Shown here one piece after another: positions 6,562-14,569 of a stretch of DNA of 18,456 nucleotides (position 1 is its first letter; the number at the start of each line of letters is the position of its first letter). The position numbers and the translations under genes were made by a program. The stretch is from Deltaproteobacteria bacterium. GTDB taxonomy: Bacteria > Desulfobacterota > Dissulfuribacteria > Dissulfuribacterales > JALVPX01. The notes under the pieces are model-generated. The model worked only from the letters and a program-made list of their open reading frames with translations. It did no database searches and had not been told where the DNA came from. Where the stretch lies: contig JALVPX010000056.1 of the NCBI GenBank assembly GCA_027031565.1, positions 1 to 18,456 on the forward strand, given 5' to 3'.

Positions 6562-6999
6562 ATGACCATGATCAAGATACATTTTGAACGAAAGGTGGTA
6601 TCAGACAGGATGCGCGAGACCCTGAAAAGGCTTATCGAGGAATTTGCCCCGCTTCCTCCGCCTGTGCTGGCAGTGCCAGGCCGCTGGACACCGCCGGTGA
6701 ATGTATCGCAATCGGGAGATGAAACATTCATTGTTGCCGAACTGTCAGGCGTGGAAAAGGAAGACATATCCGTGGTGATACAGGGCCAGATCCTACAGAT
6801 CAGCGGGGTGAGGCATCTGCCCGAAGTGAAACATTCATCACGTTTTTTGCAGATGGAGATAGAACACGGTCCCTTTGAACGAATTATCAGGCTTCCTTCT
6901 GCCCCGGCCCATGCCGATGCCTTGTATGAAAACGGCCTGCTTAAGATTAGGCTCAAAAACAGGAGAAAACGGGTGCCGGTTAAGGTGGAAGTGAAATAG
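6562..6999 (+). CDS. Small heat-shock protein, Hsp20/alpha-crystallin family
   Basis: ATP-independent chaperone that holds unfolding proteins. The 145-residue product has a short N-terminal arm with helix RMRETLKRLIEEF (16-28). The alpha-crystallin domain follows from about 42 to 133, with WTPPVNVSQ, VAELSGVEKEDISV, the EHGPFERIIRLP strand and the hallmark ALYENGLLKIRL. A V-P-V (138-140) near the C-terminus corresponds to the I-x-I motif that docks on neighbouring subunits. The frame extends upstream to 6505, but GGAGG ten bases before the ATG at 6562, and the lack of homology-like sequence before it, favour this start. Lon begins 22 bp downstream, so the two are probably co-transcribed. No CIRCE inverted repeat was seen. 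Confidence 0.9.
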   Translation: MTMIKIHFERKVVSDRMRETLKRLIEEFAPLPPPVLAVPGRWTPPVNVSQSGDETFIVAELSGVEKEDISVVIQGQILQISGVRHLPEVKHSSRFLQMEIEHGPFERIIRLPSAPAHADALYENGLLKIRLKNRRKRVPVKVEVK

Positions 7000-7021
7000 A
7001 TTAGAAGACAAAGGAGCTGCC

Positions 7022-9394
7022 ATGAGCGGTGAAAACAACATCATAAAAATCGCTGAAAAAGAAAACAAGCAGAGCACTGTAAAGGAATTGCCGGTGCTGC
7101 CCACCAGGCAGATGGTGCTCTTTCCCCATATGGTCGTCCCGCTTCTGGTGGAATCGCCGCAGCACGTCAAGATGATTGACGACGTCCTGGCAACGGACAG
7201 GACCATTGCGGTTGTGGCTACTAAGGAAGGGGAGGAGCAGCAGACACTCAATCTTCACGAGATAGGCACCATGGCCTTAATCCTGCGCATGGCCAAAAAC
7301 GACGAAGGCCACGCAAAGCTGATCCTCCAGGGTGTAACCAGGGTGAGACTGATCGATGTCACTGAAAGCGACCCATACCTGAAGGCCAGGGTAGAGCCTG
7401 TACAGGATATTGCGGCACACGACATCCAGTCCCAGGCCATCATTGTCAACATACGCCAGGTCTTTTCGAAGGTGTTGGAACTGTCACCCAACCTGCCCGG
7501 GGAGCTGGGAGCAGTGGTTAAAAATGTGGACGACCCCGGCGTACTTGCAGACATCGTGGTGAGCCACCTCAATGTATCTTCCGAGGAAAAACAGTCTGTG
7601 CTTGAATCCCTTGACGTCAAGGAAAGGCTGGAAAAGGCACTGCGTATTCTCACGCAGCAGCTCGAGATCCTGGAACTGGGCCACAAGATCCAGATCCAGG
7701 TCCGTGACCAGATGGACAAGACCCAAAAGGAATTTTTCCTTAGGGAACAGCTCAAGGCCATAAAAAAGGAGCTTGGTGAAGGCAAGGAAGGGGCCGACGA
7801 GATCGAGGAGCTCCATGAAAAACTCAGGGCGAAAAATCTGCCTGAACAGGCCTTGAAAGAGGCTGAACAGGAGCTCGACAGGCTGGCGAAAATGCATCCG
7901 GCATCTGCTGAATATACGGTTTCCCGTACATACATCGACTGGATTCTGGACCTGCCCTGGAACGAGGAGACCGAGGATGATCTCGACCTCGAAAAGGCCC
8001 AGAAGATCCTGGACGAAGATCACTACGACCTGGAAAAGGTCAAAAACCGCATTGTTGAATACCTGGCAGTGAGAAAACTGAAACCCGATGTAAAGGGGCC
8101 TATTTTGTGCTTTGCAGGCCCGCCTGGAACAGGAAAGACCTCCCTTGGCAAGTCCATAGCCAGGGCCCTCGGCAGAAAGTTCCATCGCATAGCCCTTGGG
8201 GGCGTACGGGATGAGGCAGAGATCAGGGGGCACAGGCGTACCTATGTAGGCGCAATGCCCGGCCGCATCATCCAGGGGCTGAAAAAGGTAGGGGTCAGAA
8301 ACCCTGTATTCATGTTGGATGAAATCGACAAGCTCGGGGCAGACTTCAGGGGAGACCCCTCTTCGGCGCTCCTCGAGGTGCTCGACCCCGAACAGAACGC
8401 CACGTTCACGGATAACTACCTCGGAGTGGAGTTTGACTTGTCGCACGTCATATTTATCGCCACGGCGAACGTGCTCGAGACCATTCCCGGCCCACTATTG
8501 GACAGGATGGAGGTGATCGAACTACCAGGCTACATCCTTGAAGAGAAGCTGGAAATAGCCAGAAAATACCTGATCCCTCGGCAGCTCGAGGCACACGGCA
8601 TCACAAAGCGCAACATCTCCATAGACAAAAGGGCGCTCATGAAGATCATCTCCTCTTACACAAGGGAAGCCGGGGTGCGCAACTTGGAAAGGCAAATTGC
8701 AGCGATCTGCCGTGCAGCCGCCAAGGAAGTGGCCATGAACAAGGCGGAAAAAATCCGAGTAAGGGCCTCCAACCTTGCGGACTTTCTCGGGCCGCCGAAA
8801 TTTGAATTCGATGCAGCCGAACGGACCAAGGTGCCAGGCGTTGCCACCGGCCTCGCATGGACTCCCACAGGCGGGGAGATACTCTTTATCGAGGCTACGA
8901 AGATGAAGGGCAAAGGCCGGCTGATCCTAACTGGAAAACTCGGGGACGTCATGAAGGAATCTGCCCAGGCCGCCTTGAGCTATGTCCGCTCAAAGGCAGA
9001 CTCGTTAAGGATCCCTTACGATATGTTTGAGGAAAATGATATACACATACATGTGCCCTCAGGCGCCATTCCAAAAGATGGCCCTTCTGCTGGCGTGGCC
9101 ATAACCATGGCGCTCATATCGCTCTTCACGGGGCGTCACGTAAACCCGAAGGTGGCCATGACCGGAGAAATCACCCTGCGCGGCCTCGTGCTTCCAGTGG
9201 GAGGCATCAAAGAAAAACTGCTTGCCGCCCACAGGGCCGGCATAAAGGAAGTGCTTCTTCCAAAGCGGAACGTGAAGGACCTTGACGAACTCCCTGCACA
9301 CGTGAGGGAAGACCTCGAGATACATCTCATCTCCAGGATAGATGAAGGTGTAAACATCGTATTTTCAAGGGAGCGGAAGGGGCGGCGCCACTGA
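7022..9394 (+). CDS. lon: ATP-dependent protease Lon (LonA type)
   Basis: Cytoplasmic hexameric AAA+ serine protease that degrades misfolded and regulatory proteins. At 790 residues it has the usual length. The N-terminal substrate-binding LAN domain begins LPVLPTRQMVLFPHMVVPLLV (24-44), followed by a coiled segment at about 215-300. The AAA+ domain has Walker A GPPGTGKT (366-373), Walker B VFMLDEIDK (429-437) and TANVLETIP. The protease domain carries the catalytic Ser-Lys dyad: Ser689 in KDGPSAG and Lys732 in GGIKEK, 43 residues apart as in E. coli Lon. AAGGAG five bases upstream fixes the ATG. It forms a pair with the Hsp20 gene 22 bp upstream. Confidence 0.98.
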   Translation: MSGENNIIKIAEKENKQSTVKELPVLPTRQMVLFPHMVVPLLVESPQHVKMIDDVLATDRTIAVVATKEGEEQQTLNLHEIGTMALILRMAKNDEGHAKLILQGVTRVRLIDVTESDPYLKARVEPVQDIAAHDIQSQAIIVNIRQVFSKVLELSPNLPGELGAVVKNVDDPGVLADIVVSHLNVSSEEKQSVLESLDVKERLEKALRILTQQLEILELGHKIQIQVRDQMDKTQKEFFLREQLKAIKKELGEGKEGADEIEELHEKLRAKNLPEQALKEAEQELDRLAKMHPASAEYTVSRTYIDWILDLPWNEETEDDLDLEKAQKILDEDHYDLEKVKNRIVEYLAVRKLKPDVKGPILCFAGPPGTGKTSLGKSIARALGRKFHRIALGGVRDEAEIRGHRRTYVGAMPGRIIQGLKKVGVRNPVFMLDEIDKLGADFRGDPSSALLEVLDPEQNATFTDNYLGVEFDLSHVIFIATANVLETIPGPLLDRMEVIELPGYILEEKLEIARKYLIPRQLEAHGITKRNISIDKRALMKIISSYTREAGVRNLERQIAAICRAAAKEVAMNKAEKIRVRASNLADFLGPPKFEFDAAERTKVPGVATGLAWTPTGGEILFIEATKMKGKGRLILTGKLGDVMKESAQAALSYVRSKADSLRIPYDMFEENDIHIHVPSGAIPKDGPSAGVAITMALISLFTGRHVNPKVAMTGEITLRGLVLPVGGIKEKLLAAHRAGIKEVLLPKRNVKDLDELPAHVREDLEIHLISRIDEGVNIVFSRERKGRRH

Positions 9395-9399
9395 ATTTG

Positions 9400-9428
9400 T
9401 TGACACCGCCGTAAAGCAAGAGTAGTTT
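9400..9428 (+). promoter_or_regulatory. Candidate sigma-70 promoter for ffh and downstream genes
   Basis: TTGACA (9400-9405), a 17-base spacer and TAGTTT (9423-9428) lie in the 74-bp gap between lon and ffh, about 40 bases before the ffh start. The -35 is a consensus match and the -10 is moderate. It is well placed to drive the ffh-to-yraN block independently of lon. Confidence 0.5.
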
Positions 9429-9468
9429 TACTCGGTTCAAGGCCACTCGAAATTGGTAAGGTAAGGAC

Positions 9469-10800
9469 GTGTTTGACAATCTAAGCGGACGGCTGGACAA
9501 AGTATTCAAACGCCTTAAGGGGTACGGGAAGCTCTCTGAAGAAAACATCCAGGAGGGCCTTCGTGAAGTGCGCCTTGCCCTGCTCGAAGCGGATGTCAAC
9601 TACAAGGTGGTCAAGGAGTTCATTGCACGGGTCAAGGAACGCGCCATTGGCCAGGAGGTAATGGAAAGCCTTACCCCGGCCCAGCAGGTAATAAAGATCG
9701 TGCATGAAGAGCTGGTAAGTCTTCTGGGAGGCGAGGCCCAGGGCCTGAACCTGGCCGGTCAGACCCCGGCCGTTATTCTTCTTGCAGGACTCCAGGGTTC
9801 AGGAAAGACAACTACTGCCGCTAAGCTGGCACGCTGGTTGAGGTCCAAGGGGCGCAGGCCTTATCTGGTTCCAGCCGACGTTTACAGGCCAGCAGCTATT
9901 GAACAGCTTACGACCCTTGGCAAACAGCTAGATATCGACACCCACCCCACGGAACCTGGTGCCAGGCCCGTGGACATTGCAAGGCAGGCGGTGGGCAAGG
10001 CCTCGATGGCAGGCCTTGATACAGTAATAATAGACACGGCTGGGCGGCTTCATATTGATGAAGCCCTGATGCAGGAACTCAAGGAGATAAAGGAGGCCGT
10101 GAAGCCTCAAGAGACGATCCTTGTAGCAGACTCCATGACCGGGCAGGATGCCGTAAACATTGCCAAGAGCTTTGACGGCGAGCTTGGAATAACCGGTGTT
10201 GTCCTGACCAAAGTCGAAGGTGATGCCCGGGGAGGCGCAGCCCTTTCCATAAGGTCTGTTACAGGCAAGCCCATCAAGTTTATAGGTACGGGCGAAAAAC
10301 TTGATGCCTTGGAGTTGTATCACCCAGACAGGGTGGCGAACCGAATCCTGGGCATGGGTGACATGCTGAGCCTGATTGAAAAGGCCCAGGACACCATTGA
10401 CAAGAAAAGGGCCCTTGAACTCCAGAAAAAGATAAAGAAGGATGGCTTTACCCTCGAGGATTTCAGGGATCAACTCAGGCAACTGAGGAAAATGGGCAGC
10501 CTGGAACAGATCATATCCATGATACCAGGGCTGGCCGGGAAGATGAAACAGTTCAAGCATATGATGCCTGACGAAAGGGAACTAAAAAGGACCGAGGCGA
10601 TCATCGATTCCATGACCCTGGAAGAGAGGCGTAATTATGCAATCATAAATGCTAGCCGCAGGAAGCGCATTGCAAAGGGCAGCGGCACCACGATCCAGGA
10701 TGTAAACCAGCTCCTTAAAAACTATGCCCAGATGCAGAAGATGCTTAAAAAGATGCGGAAGTCAAAGTTTAAGTTGCCAAAAGGCCTCATGCCTTTTTAA
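9469..10800 (+). CDS. ffh: Signal recognition particle GTPase Ffh
   Basis: Ffh binds SRP RNA and signal sequences and delivers nascent membrane proteins to FtsY and SecYEG. The 443-residue product has an N domain (1-95), a GTPase domain with G1 GLQGSGKTT (107-115), PADVYRPAAIEQL (135-147) and G3 DTAGR (189-193), and a methionine-rich M domain from about 300 with the RNA-binding SRRKRIAKGSGTT (396-408). The G4 motif reads TKVE (247-250) followed by GDARGG. Most Ffh proteins have TKxD there, so the guanine-contacting Asp is replaced by Glu. The start is GTG at 9469 with AAGGTAAGGA just upstream and matches the usual MFDNLSGRLD N-terminus. Confidence 0.97.
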   Translation: MFDNLSGRLDKVFKRLKGYGKLSEENIQEGLREVRLALLEADVNYKVVKEFIARVKERAIGQEVMESLTPAQQVIKIVHEELVSLLGGEAQGLNLAGQTPAVILLAGLQGSGKTTTAAKLARWLRSKGRRPYLVPADVYRPAAIEQLTTLGKQLDIDTHPTEPGARPVDIARQAVGKASMAGLDTVIIDTAGRLHIDEALMQELKEIKEAVKPQETILVADSMTGQDAVNIAKSFDGELGITGVVLTKVEGDARGGAALSIRSVTGKPIKFIGTGEKLDALELYHPDRVANRILGMGDMLSLIEKAQDTIDKKRALELQKKIKKDGFTLEDFRDQLRQLRKMGSLEQIISMIPGLAGKMKQFKHMMPDERELKRTEAIIDSMTLEERRNYAIINASRRKRIAKGSGTTIQDVNQLLKNYAQMQKMLKKMRKSKFKLPKGLMPF

Positions 10801-10842
10801 TTAGCATAGAAAAAGATTACTTGAATTCAGGAGGATATTTTT

Positions 10843-11091
10843 ATGGCAATCAAGATCAGGCTCACCCGGGGAGGACGCAAGAAAAAACCCTTTTACCGGG
10901 TAGTGGCGTCAGACATCCAGTCTCCCAGGGATGGACGTTTTCTGGAAATACTCGGCACCTATGATCCCTTGAAGGACCCGGCAGACTTCAAGATCGACCG
11001 GGAAAAACTGAACAAGTGGTTGGACCGCGGGGCAGAACCCACTGACACGGTGCGCAGTCTTCTTAAAAAATCCGGAATAATGGCCGGTTAA
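10843..11091 (+). CDS. rpsP: 30S ribosomal protein bS16
   Basis: bS16 is an early-assembling 30S protein. The 82-residue product begins MAIKIRLTRGGRKKKPFYRV and continues SDIQSPRDGRFLEILGTYDP, both diagnostic. Length is normal. GGAGG lies nine bases before the ATG. It is 42 bp downstream of ffh and 70 bp upstream of khpA, the usual order for ffh-rpsP-khpA-rimM-trmD clusters. Confidence 0.97.
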   Translation: MAIKIRLTRGGRKKKPFYRVVASDIQSPRDGRFLEILGTYDPLKDPADFKIDREKLNKWLDRGAEPTDTVRSLLKKSGIMAG

Positions 11092-11161
11092 GGTGGCCTC
11101 CTGCTCCAAAACGTATTATTATTTGTGAAGAGATTGATTTGGTTAGCGGAGGTGGCCAGTT

Positions 11162-11392
11162 ATGAAGGAGCTAGTTGAGTACATTGCCAAGGCATTGGTT
11201 GATCACCCTGAAGAGGTAAAGGTTAGCGAGGTTGCAGGCGAGCAGACAAGCGTAATCGAGCTGAAGGTCGCCAAGGATGATCTTGGCAAGATCATCGGCA
11301 AGCAGGGCAGGACTGCCAGGGCCATCAGGACGATCCTGAGTGCTGCATCCACAAAGCTGAGGAAAAAGTCGGTCCTGGAGATCTTGGAATAA
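11162..11392 (+). CDS. khpA: KH-domain RNA-binding protein KhpA (YlqC family)
   Basis: The 76-residue product is a single type II KH domain with the RNA-contacting loop GKIIGKQGRTARAIRTIL (GxxG at residues 43-46). In Gram-positive bacteria KhpA pairs with KhpB (Jag/EloR) as an RNA chaperone that affects cell elongation; a role here is inferred from homology. The ATG has GGAGGT eight to nine bases upstream. Its place between rpsP and rimM is the conserved one and suggests a role in ribosome or rRNA maturation. Confidence 0.9.
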   Translation: MKELVEYIAKALVDHPEEVKVSEVAGEQTSVIELKVAKDDLGKIIGKQGRTARAIRTILSAASTKLRKKSVLEILE

Positions 11393-11401
11393 CCTTGATG
11401 A

Positions 11402-11911
11402 ATGCCGGAAAAGCTGGTTGTTGGCGAGGTAGTTAAGGCACACGGCATAAGGGGAGAGATTCAGGTTTATCCATACACCGAGAGGCCGGAAGCCTTCAAG
11501 CAGTTCAAGATGGTCTTTGCCGGCCAAAATCATTCACAATCCTATGAAATCCTGTCTGTAAAAACCAAGGGCCCTAAAAAGGTGGTGCTCGCCTTAAAGG
11601 GCCTCGATACCCGCACGGATGCAGAGGCATTGATAGGCCAAAAGTTGTGGATCCTGCCTGACCAGCTTCCTGAGCTGGGCAGAGATGAATATTACCACTA
11701 CCAGCTCATCGGGCTCTCGGTGGTGGATGTGCAGGGTCAGACCATCGGCAGGGTGGAAGACGTGATGGAGACAGGGGCGCACAGCATATACGTGGTGTCT
11801 GGACCAAAGGGCGAGGTGCTTATTCCAGCAGTGGGCCAGATCGTAAGGGAGATCGACCTTGAAAAGGGTGTCATAATTGTTGACCTGCCCCCTGGTCTTT
11901 TGCCCGAATAA
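11402..11911 (+). CDS. rimM: Ribosome maturation factor RimM
   Basis: RimM assists 30S head assembly through bS19 and uS13-containing regions. The 169-residue product has the N-terminal RimM barrel (about 4-88), with VVGEVVKAHGIRGEI and LKGLDTRTDAEALIG. The C-terminal PRC barrel follows (about 96-169), with EYYHYQLIG and VLIPAVGQIVREID. The start ATG is nine bases past the khpA stop with only a weak ribosome binding site, so translation may be coupled to khpA. Six bases separate it from trmD. Confidence 0.95.
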   Translation: MPEKLVVGEVVKAHGIRGEIQVYPYTERPEAFKQFKMVFAGQNHSQSYEILSVKTKGPKKVVLALKGLDTRTDAEALIGQKLWILPDQLPELGRDEYYHYQLIGLSVVDVQGQTIGRVEDVMETGAHSIYVVSGPKGEVLIPAVGQIVREIDLEKGVIIVDLPPGLLPE

Positions 11912-11917
11912 TGATCA

Positions 11918-12652
11918 ATGATTTTCGATATCGTCACCATCTTCCCATCTTTTTTTGATTCCCCCTTGAAGGAAGGCGTAATCCACAAGGCCATAGAGTC
12001 GGGCCTGCTTGAGGTCCGCACCACAAATTTACGCGACTATACACATGACCGGCACAGGACCACAGATGACCGGCCTTACGGAGGCGGCGAGGGCATGGTG
12101 ATGAAAATAGAGCCTTTGTATGAGGCTGTGGAAGATTTGAAAGGCATGCCCCCTGCTCCAAAGGTGATATTGATGAGTCCCCGCGGCAGGGTCCTGAACC
12201 AGCGGCTCGTGGAGCAACTGGCACGGGAAAGACGCTTGGTATTGGTGTGCGGGCGCTATGAGGGTGTGGATGAACGTTTCATCGAGCATTGCGTGGATAT
12301 GGAAATCTCCATCGGGGACTATATACTTTCAGGGGGAGAGACCCCTGCCCTGGTAATTATCGAAGCTGTGTCCCGCCTCATACCTGGCGTCCTTGGTTGC
12401 CCGGCCTCTCCGCGCAGGGACTCCTTCAGCAACGGACTCCTAGAATACCCGCATTATACAAGGCCGGCCAGCTTCAAGGGCTGGAAGGTGCCGGATGTGC
12501 TGCTTTCTGGCGATCACAGGAAGATCGACAGGTGGCGCAGGGAACAATCACTGAGAATCACCCTCGAACGCAGGCCCGATCTGCTTAAAAAGGCACTTCT
12601 GTCACAAGAAGATATCGAATATCTTAAGGGCCTTGGCTGGAATCCGGAATGA
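11918..12652 (+). CDS. trmD: tRNA (guanine37-N1)-methyltransferase TrmD
   Basis: TrmD methylates N1 of G37 next to the anticodon, which prevents +1 frameshifting. At 244 residues it is the normal length. Visible motifs: start MIFDIVTIFPSFFDSPL, DRPYGGGEGMVMK (51-63), LVCGRYEGVDERF (109-121), and the SAM-binding trefoil knot IGDYILSGGETPALV (132-146) through IPGVLG (155-160). The catalytic Asp168 is in DSFSNGLLEYPHYTRP. It overlaps the next gene by four bases (ATGA), implying coupled translation. Confidence 0.97.
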   Translation: MIFDIVTIFPSFFDSPLKEGVIHKAIESGLLEVRTTNLRDYTHDRHRTTDDRPYGGGEGMVMKIEPLYEAVEDLKGMPPAPKVILMSPRGRVLNQRLVEQLARERRLVLVCGRYEGVDERFIEHCVDMEISIGDYILSGGETPALVIIEAVSRLIPGVLGCPASPRRDSFSNGLLEYPHYTRPASFKGWKVPDVLLSGDHRKIDRWRREQSLRITLERRPDLLKKALLSQEDIEYLKGLGWNPE

Positions 12653-13200
12653 AACTGAGCGTTGCCCTTATTCACTACCCGGTACTCAACCGGAACGGGG
12701 ATATAATCGCCTCAGCAGTCACCAATCTTGATATTCATGACATTGCGCGTGCCTGCCGCACATATGGCGTCCACCGATATTACATAGTAACACCGAACAG
12801 ACAGCAGCAGGACCTTGTAAGGGAATTGACGGCACACTGGACCTCAGGCCCGGGCGCCAGGACCAACCCGGACAGGAAAGAGGCCCTCGAGCTGGTCCGG
12901 CTTGCAGGCTCCCTTGAGGAAATCAAGGCAGAACTCTGCTCACCCGCCCTTTACGCCACGACCGCCTCATACACGGATAACTGCCTTGAATGGGCGGAAT
13001 TGCGAAAAAAGATTGAAATGGAAGAGGAAAATAATATATTGCTTCTCTTTGGAACTGCCTCAGGACTTGCAAAAAGTGTCTTGATGGAGTCAAATAGTAC
13101 GTTGTGCCCAATCAGCGGCCCCACTCCTTACCGCCATCTGTCAGTGAGGAGTGCAGTGGCTGTGGGGCTTGACAGGCTTTTAGGCAATTGGAGGACTTAA
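12649..13200 (+). CDS. SPOUT-fold RNA methyltransferase (Methyltrn_RNA_4 / COG4752 family)
   Basis: The 183-residue product begins SVALIHYPVLNRNG and has TNLDIHDIARACRTYGV, the pattern of the PF09936 family often found between trmD and rplS in Desulfobacterota and Thermotogae. The C-terminal part (about 129-180) has LLLFGTASGLA and HLSVRSAVAVGLDRLLG, expected for a knotted SAM-binding site. The RNA target is not established for the family to my knowledge. It overlaps the trmD stop by four bases and ends four bases before an ATG with L19-like sequence. Family call is good; substrate unknown. Confidence 0.85.
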   Translation: MKLSVALIHYPVLNRNGDIIASAVTNLDIHDIARACRTYGVHRYYIVTPNRQQQDLVRELTAHWTSGPGARTNPDRKEALELVRLAGSLEEIKAELCSPALYATTASYTDNCLEWAELRKKIEMEEENNILLLFGTASGLAKSVLMESNSTLCPISGPTPYRHLSVRSAVAVGLDRLLGNWRT

Positions 13201-13207
13201 TACCATG
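13190..13207 (+). promoter_or_regulatory. Shine-Dalgarno and ATG of an apparent original rplS start, now out of frame
   Basis: GGAGG (13190-13194) lies ten bases before ATG at 13205. That frame reads MDILRK, like the first residues of bL19, then diverges and stops at 13264. The L19 body resumes in another frame at 13222. This is the only well-formed ribosome binding site in front of rplS. Confidence 0.6.
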
Positions 13208-13221
13208 GATATCTTGAGGAA

Positions 13222-13539
13222 ATGCGCCTGGACGTTCCTGACTTCCGCCCGGGAGACAGGGTAAAGGTCCATGTACGCATTCGTGAATCCGAGGAAAAAG
13301 AACGCATACAGGTCTTTGAGGGAGTTGTCATAGCCCGCAAGGGAAGCGGCCTGAACGAGACCTTTACTGTGCGCAAGGAATCGTACGGGGTGGGGGTTGA
13401 AAGGATTTTCCCTGTCCATTCCCCGAGGATCGACAAGATCGAACTAGTGGAGGAAGGCCGCCATAACAGGGCCAAACTTTATTACCTGCGCGGCTTGCGC
13501 GGAAAGGCCGCACGGCACAAAGTCCGCAAACGCATATAA
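13222..13539 (+). CDS. rplS: 50S ribosomal protein bL19, N-terminus apparently shortened
   Basis: bL19 sits at the 30S-50S interface. The 105-residue frame covers MRLDVPDFRPGDRVKVHVRI, RIQVFEGVVIARKG, TFTVRKESYGVGVERIFPVHSPRIDKIE and LYYLRGLRGKAARHK, so the globular domain is complete. Relatives have about a dozen more N-terminal residues, a helix of the type MxIIxxIExEQ, before the RLD(V/I)P segment. Here that part is represented only by MDILRK in a different frame, starting at 13205. The ATG at 13222 has GAGGA just one base upstream, too close to be an ideal ribosome binding site. The cause could be a 16-base deletion, an assembly error or a -1 shift at AGGAAATG. Product identity is certain; the start is not. 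Confidence 0.9.
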   Translation: MRLDVPDFRPGDRVKVHVRIRESEEKERIQVFEGVVIARKGSGLNETFTVRKESYGVGVERIFPVHSPRIDKIELVEEGRHNRAKLYYLRGLRGKAARHKVRKRI

Positions 13540-13545
13540 CAGGCG

Positions 13546-14205
13546 ATGGTCAGGCCGCCTGGCCTCTTTTCGGAAGACCCTGAGCCCCAGGATCTCCTCT
13601 TTTTTGAGAAAATGTACTGGGATCAGGGTTTTTTTCCTGTGGCAGGCACGGATGAGGCCGGACGCGGCTGCCTCGCCGGGCCGGTTGTGGCTGCTGCTGT
13701 GATACTGCCCAAGGATGTCCATCTGCCCGATGTGACAGATTCCAAGGCATTGCGGCCGGAGCAGAGGGAAAGCCTCTACTGCCTGATACAAGAAAAATGT
13801 CTTGCATGGGCAATATCCGAGGTATCGGCCAGAGAAATCGATCAAACCAACATCCTACAAGCCAGCCTGAAGGCCATGGTCAAGGCAGTTGAAAAACTGG
13901 CGCCACGGCCTGCACTCCTTCTTGTGGACGGCAACCAGCCCATACCGTCAAAAGTCATCCAGAAGACCATAATAAAGGGCGATTCAAGGAGTCTTTCCAT
14001 AGCTGCTGCATCCATCCTGGCAAAGGTCTACCGGGACAAATTAATGGCGGCCCTTCACGATGAATATCCCCTGTATGGCTTTGACAAACACAAAGGATAC
14101 GCCACAAAACTGCACAAAGAGGCGCTAAGGGAAAATGGTCCGTCTCCTTGTCACCGCACCACTTTCAAGGGTGTGAAAGAATTGTTGCATGGCGAAAAAA
14201 GATAA
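13546..14205 (+). CDS. rnhB: Ribonuclease HII
   Basis: RNase HII cuts RNA-DNA hybrids and starts removal of single ribonucleotides from DNA. The 219-residue product has the catalytic GTDEAGRG (Asp36, Glu37), LLVDGN (Asp128) and SIAAASILAKVYRD (Asp164) motifs, plus YGFDKHKGYAT (177-187), which holds the conserved GYxT. The usual GRGPLAGPV reads GRGCLAGPV here. The start at 13546, six bases after rplS, has a weak AGG upstream; ATG at 13612 is possible, but the longer N-terminus with LFFEKMYWDQGF resembles relatives. The last 17 bp overlap yraN. Confidence 0.96.
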   Translation: MVRPPGLFSEDPEPQDLLFFEKMYWDQGFFPVAGTDEAGRGCLAGPVVAAAVILPKDVHLPDVTDSKALRPEQRESLYCLIQEKCLAWAISEVSAREIDQTNILQASLKAMVKAVEKLAPRPALLLVDGNQPIPSKVIQKTIIKGDSRSLSIAAASILAKVYRDKLMAALHDEYPLYGFDKHKGYATKLHKEALRENGPSPCHRTTFKGVKELLHGEKR

Positions 14206-14560
14206 TAAAAAGCTTGGAATACTTGCAGAAGAGCTTGCTGCCGTCTATTTTCAGAAAAAGGGGTATGTAATTCTTGAAAGAAACTTCAGGGCCCCTTGTG
14301 GTGAAATTGATCTAATTTTACAGGATGGACCTGAACTGGTTTTTGTGGAAGTGAAGGCAAGGGCCTCTGCCAGGTACGGTCTGCCCCAAGAGGCCGTTAC
14401 ATTGCACAAGCAAAGGCAGATAGTAAAAACGGCTGCCTGGTACATGAATTCAAAGGGCTGGAGCGGATGCCCTGTTAGATTCGATGTCGTGGCAATACAG
14501 CTCCAAGGCGGCCGGCACGAGATTGAACATATCCCTTGGGCCTTTGAAGCAGAAATGTAA
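14189..14560 (+). CDS. yraN: YraN-like protein (UPF0102), predicted nuclease fold
   Basis: The 123-residue product has the UPF0102 pattern: LGILAEELAAVYFQKKGY, ILERNFRAPCGEIDLI (Glu38 and Asp40), VFVEVKARASARYG (Glu54, Lys56), and a C-terminal VRFDVVAI. The E-x-D...E-x-K arrangement is that of the PD-(D/E)xK / Holliday-junction-resolvase-like superfamily. Nuclease activity is predicted from the fold rather than established here. It starts inside the end of rnhB, the normal arrangement for rnhB-yraN pairs, and phoU follows with a ribosome binding site that starts at its stop codon. Confidence 0.92.
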   Translation: MAKKDNKKLGILAEELAAVYFQKKGYVILERNFRAPCGEIDLILQDGPELVFVEVKARASARYGLPQEAVTLHKQRQIVKTAAWYMNSKGWSGCPVRFDVVAIQLQGGRHEIEHIPWAFEAEM

Positions 14561-14569
14561 GGAGTGACT

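Noticed and set aside
7484..8446. 320-codon open frame on the minus strand
   Set aside because: Antisense shadow of lon; no ribosome binding site or family motifs, and the plus-strand Lon is complete and unambiguous.
9381..9410. GGCGG...CCGCC inverted repeat after lon as a terminator
   Set aside because: Stem of only five pairs with a 20-base loop and no following T-run; the right arm overlaps the candidate ffh promoter.
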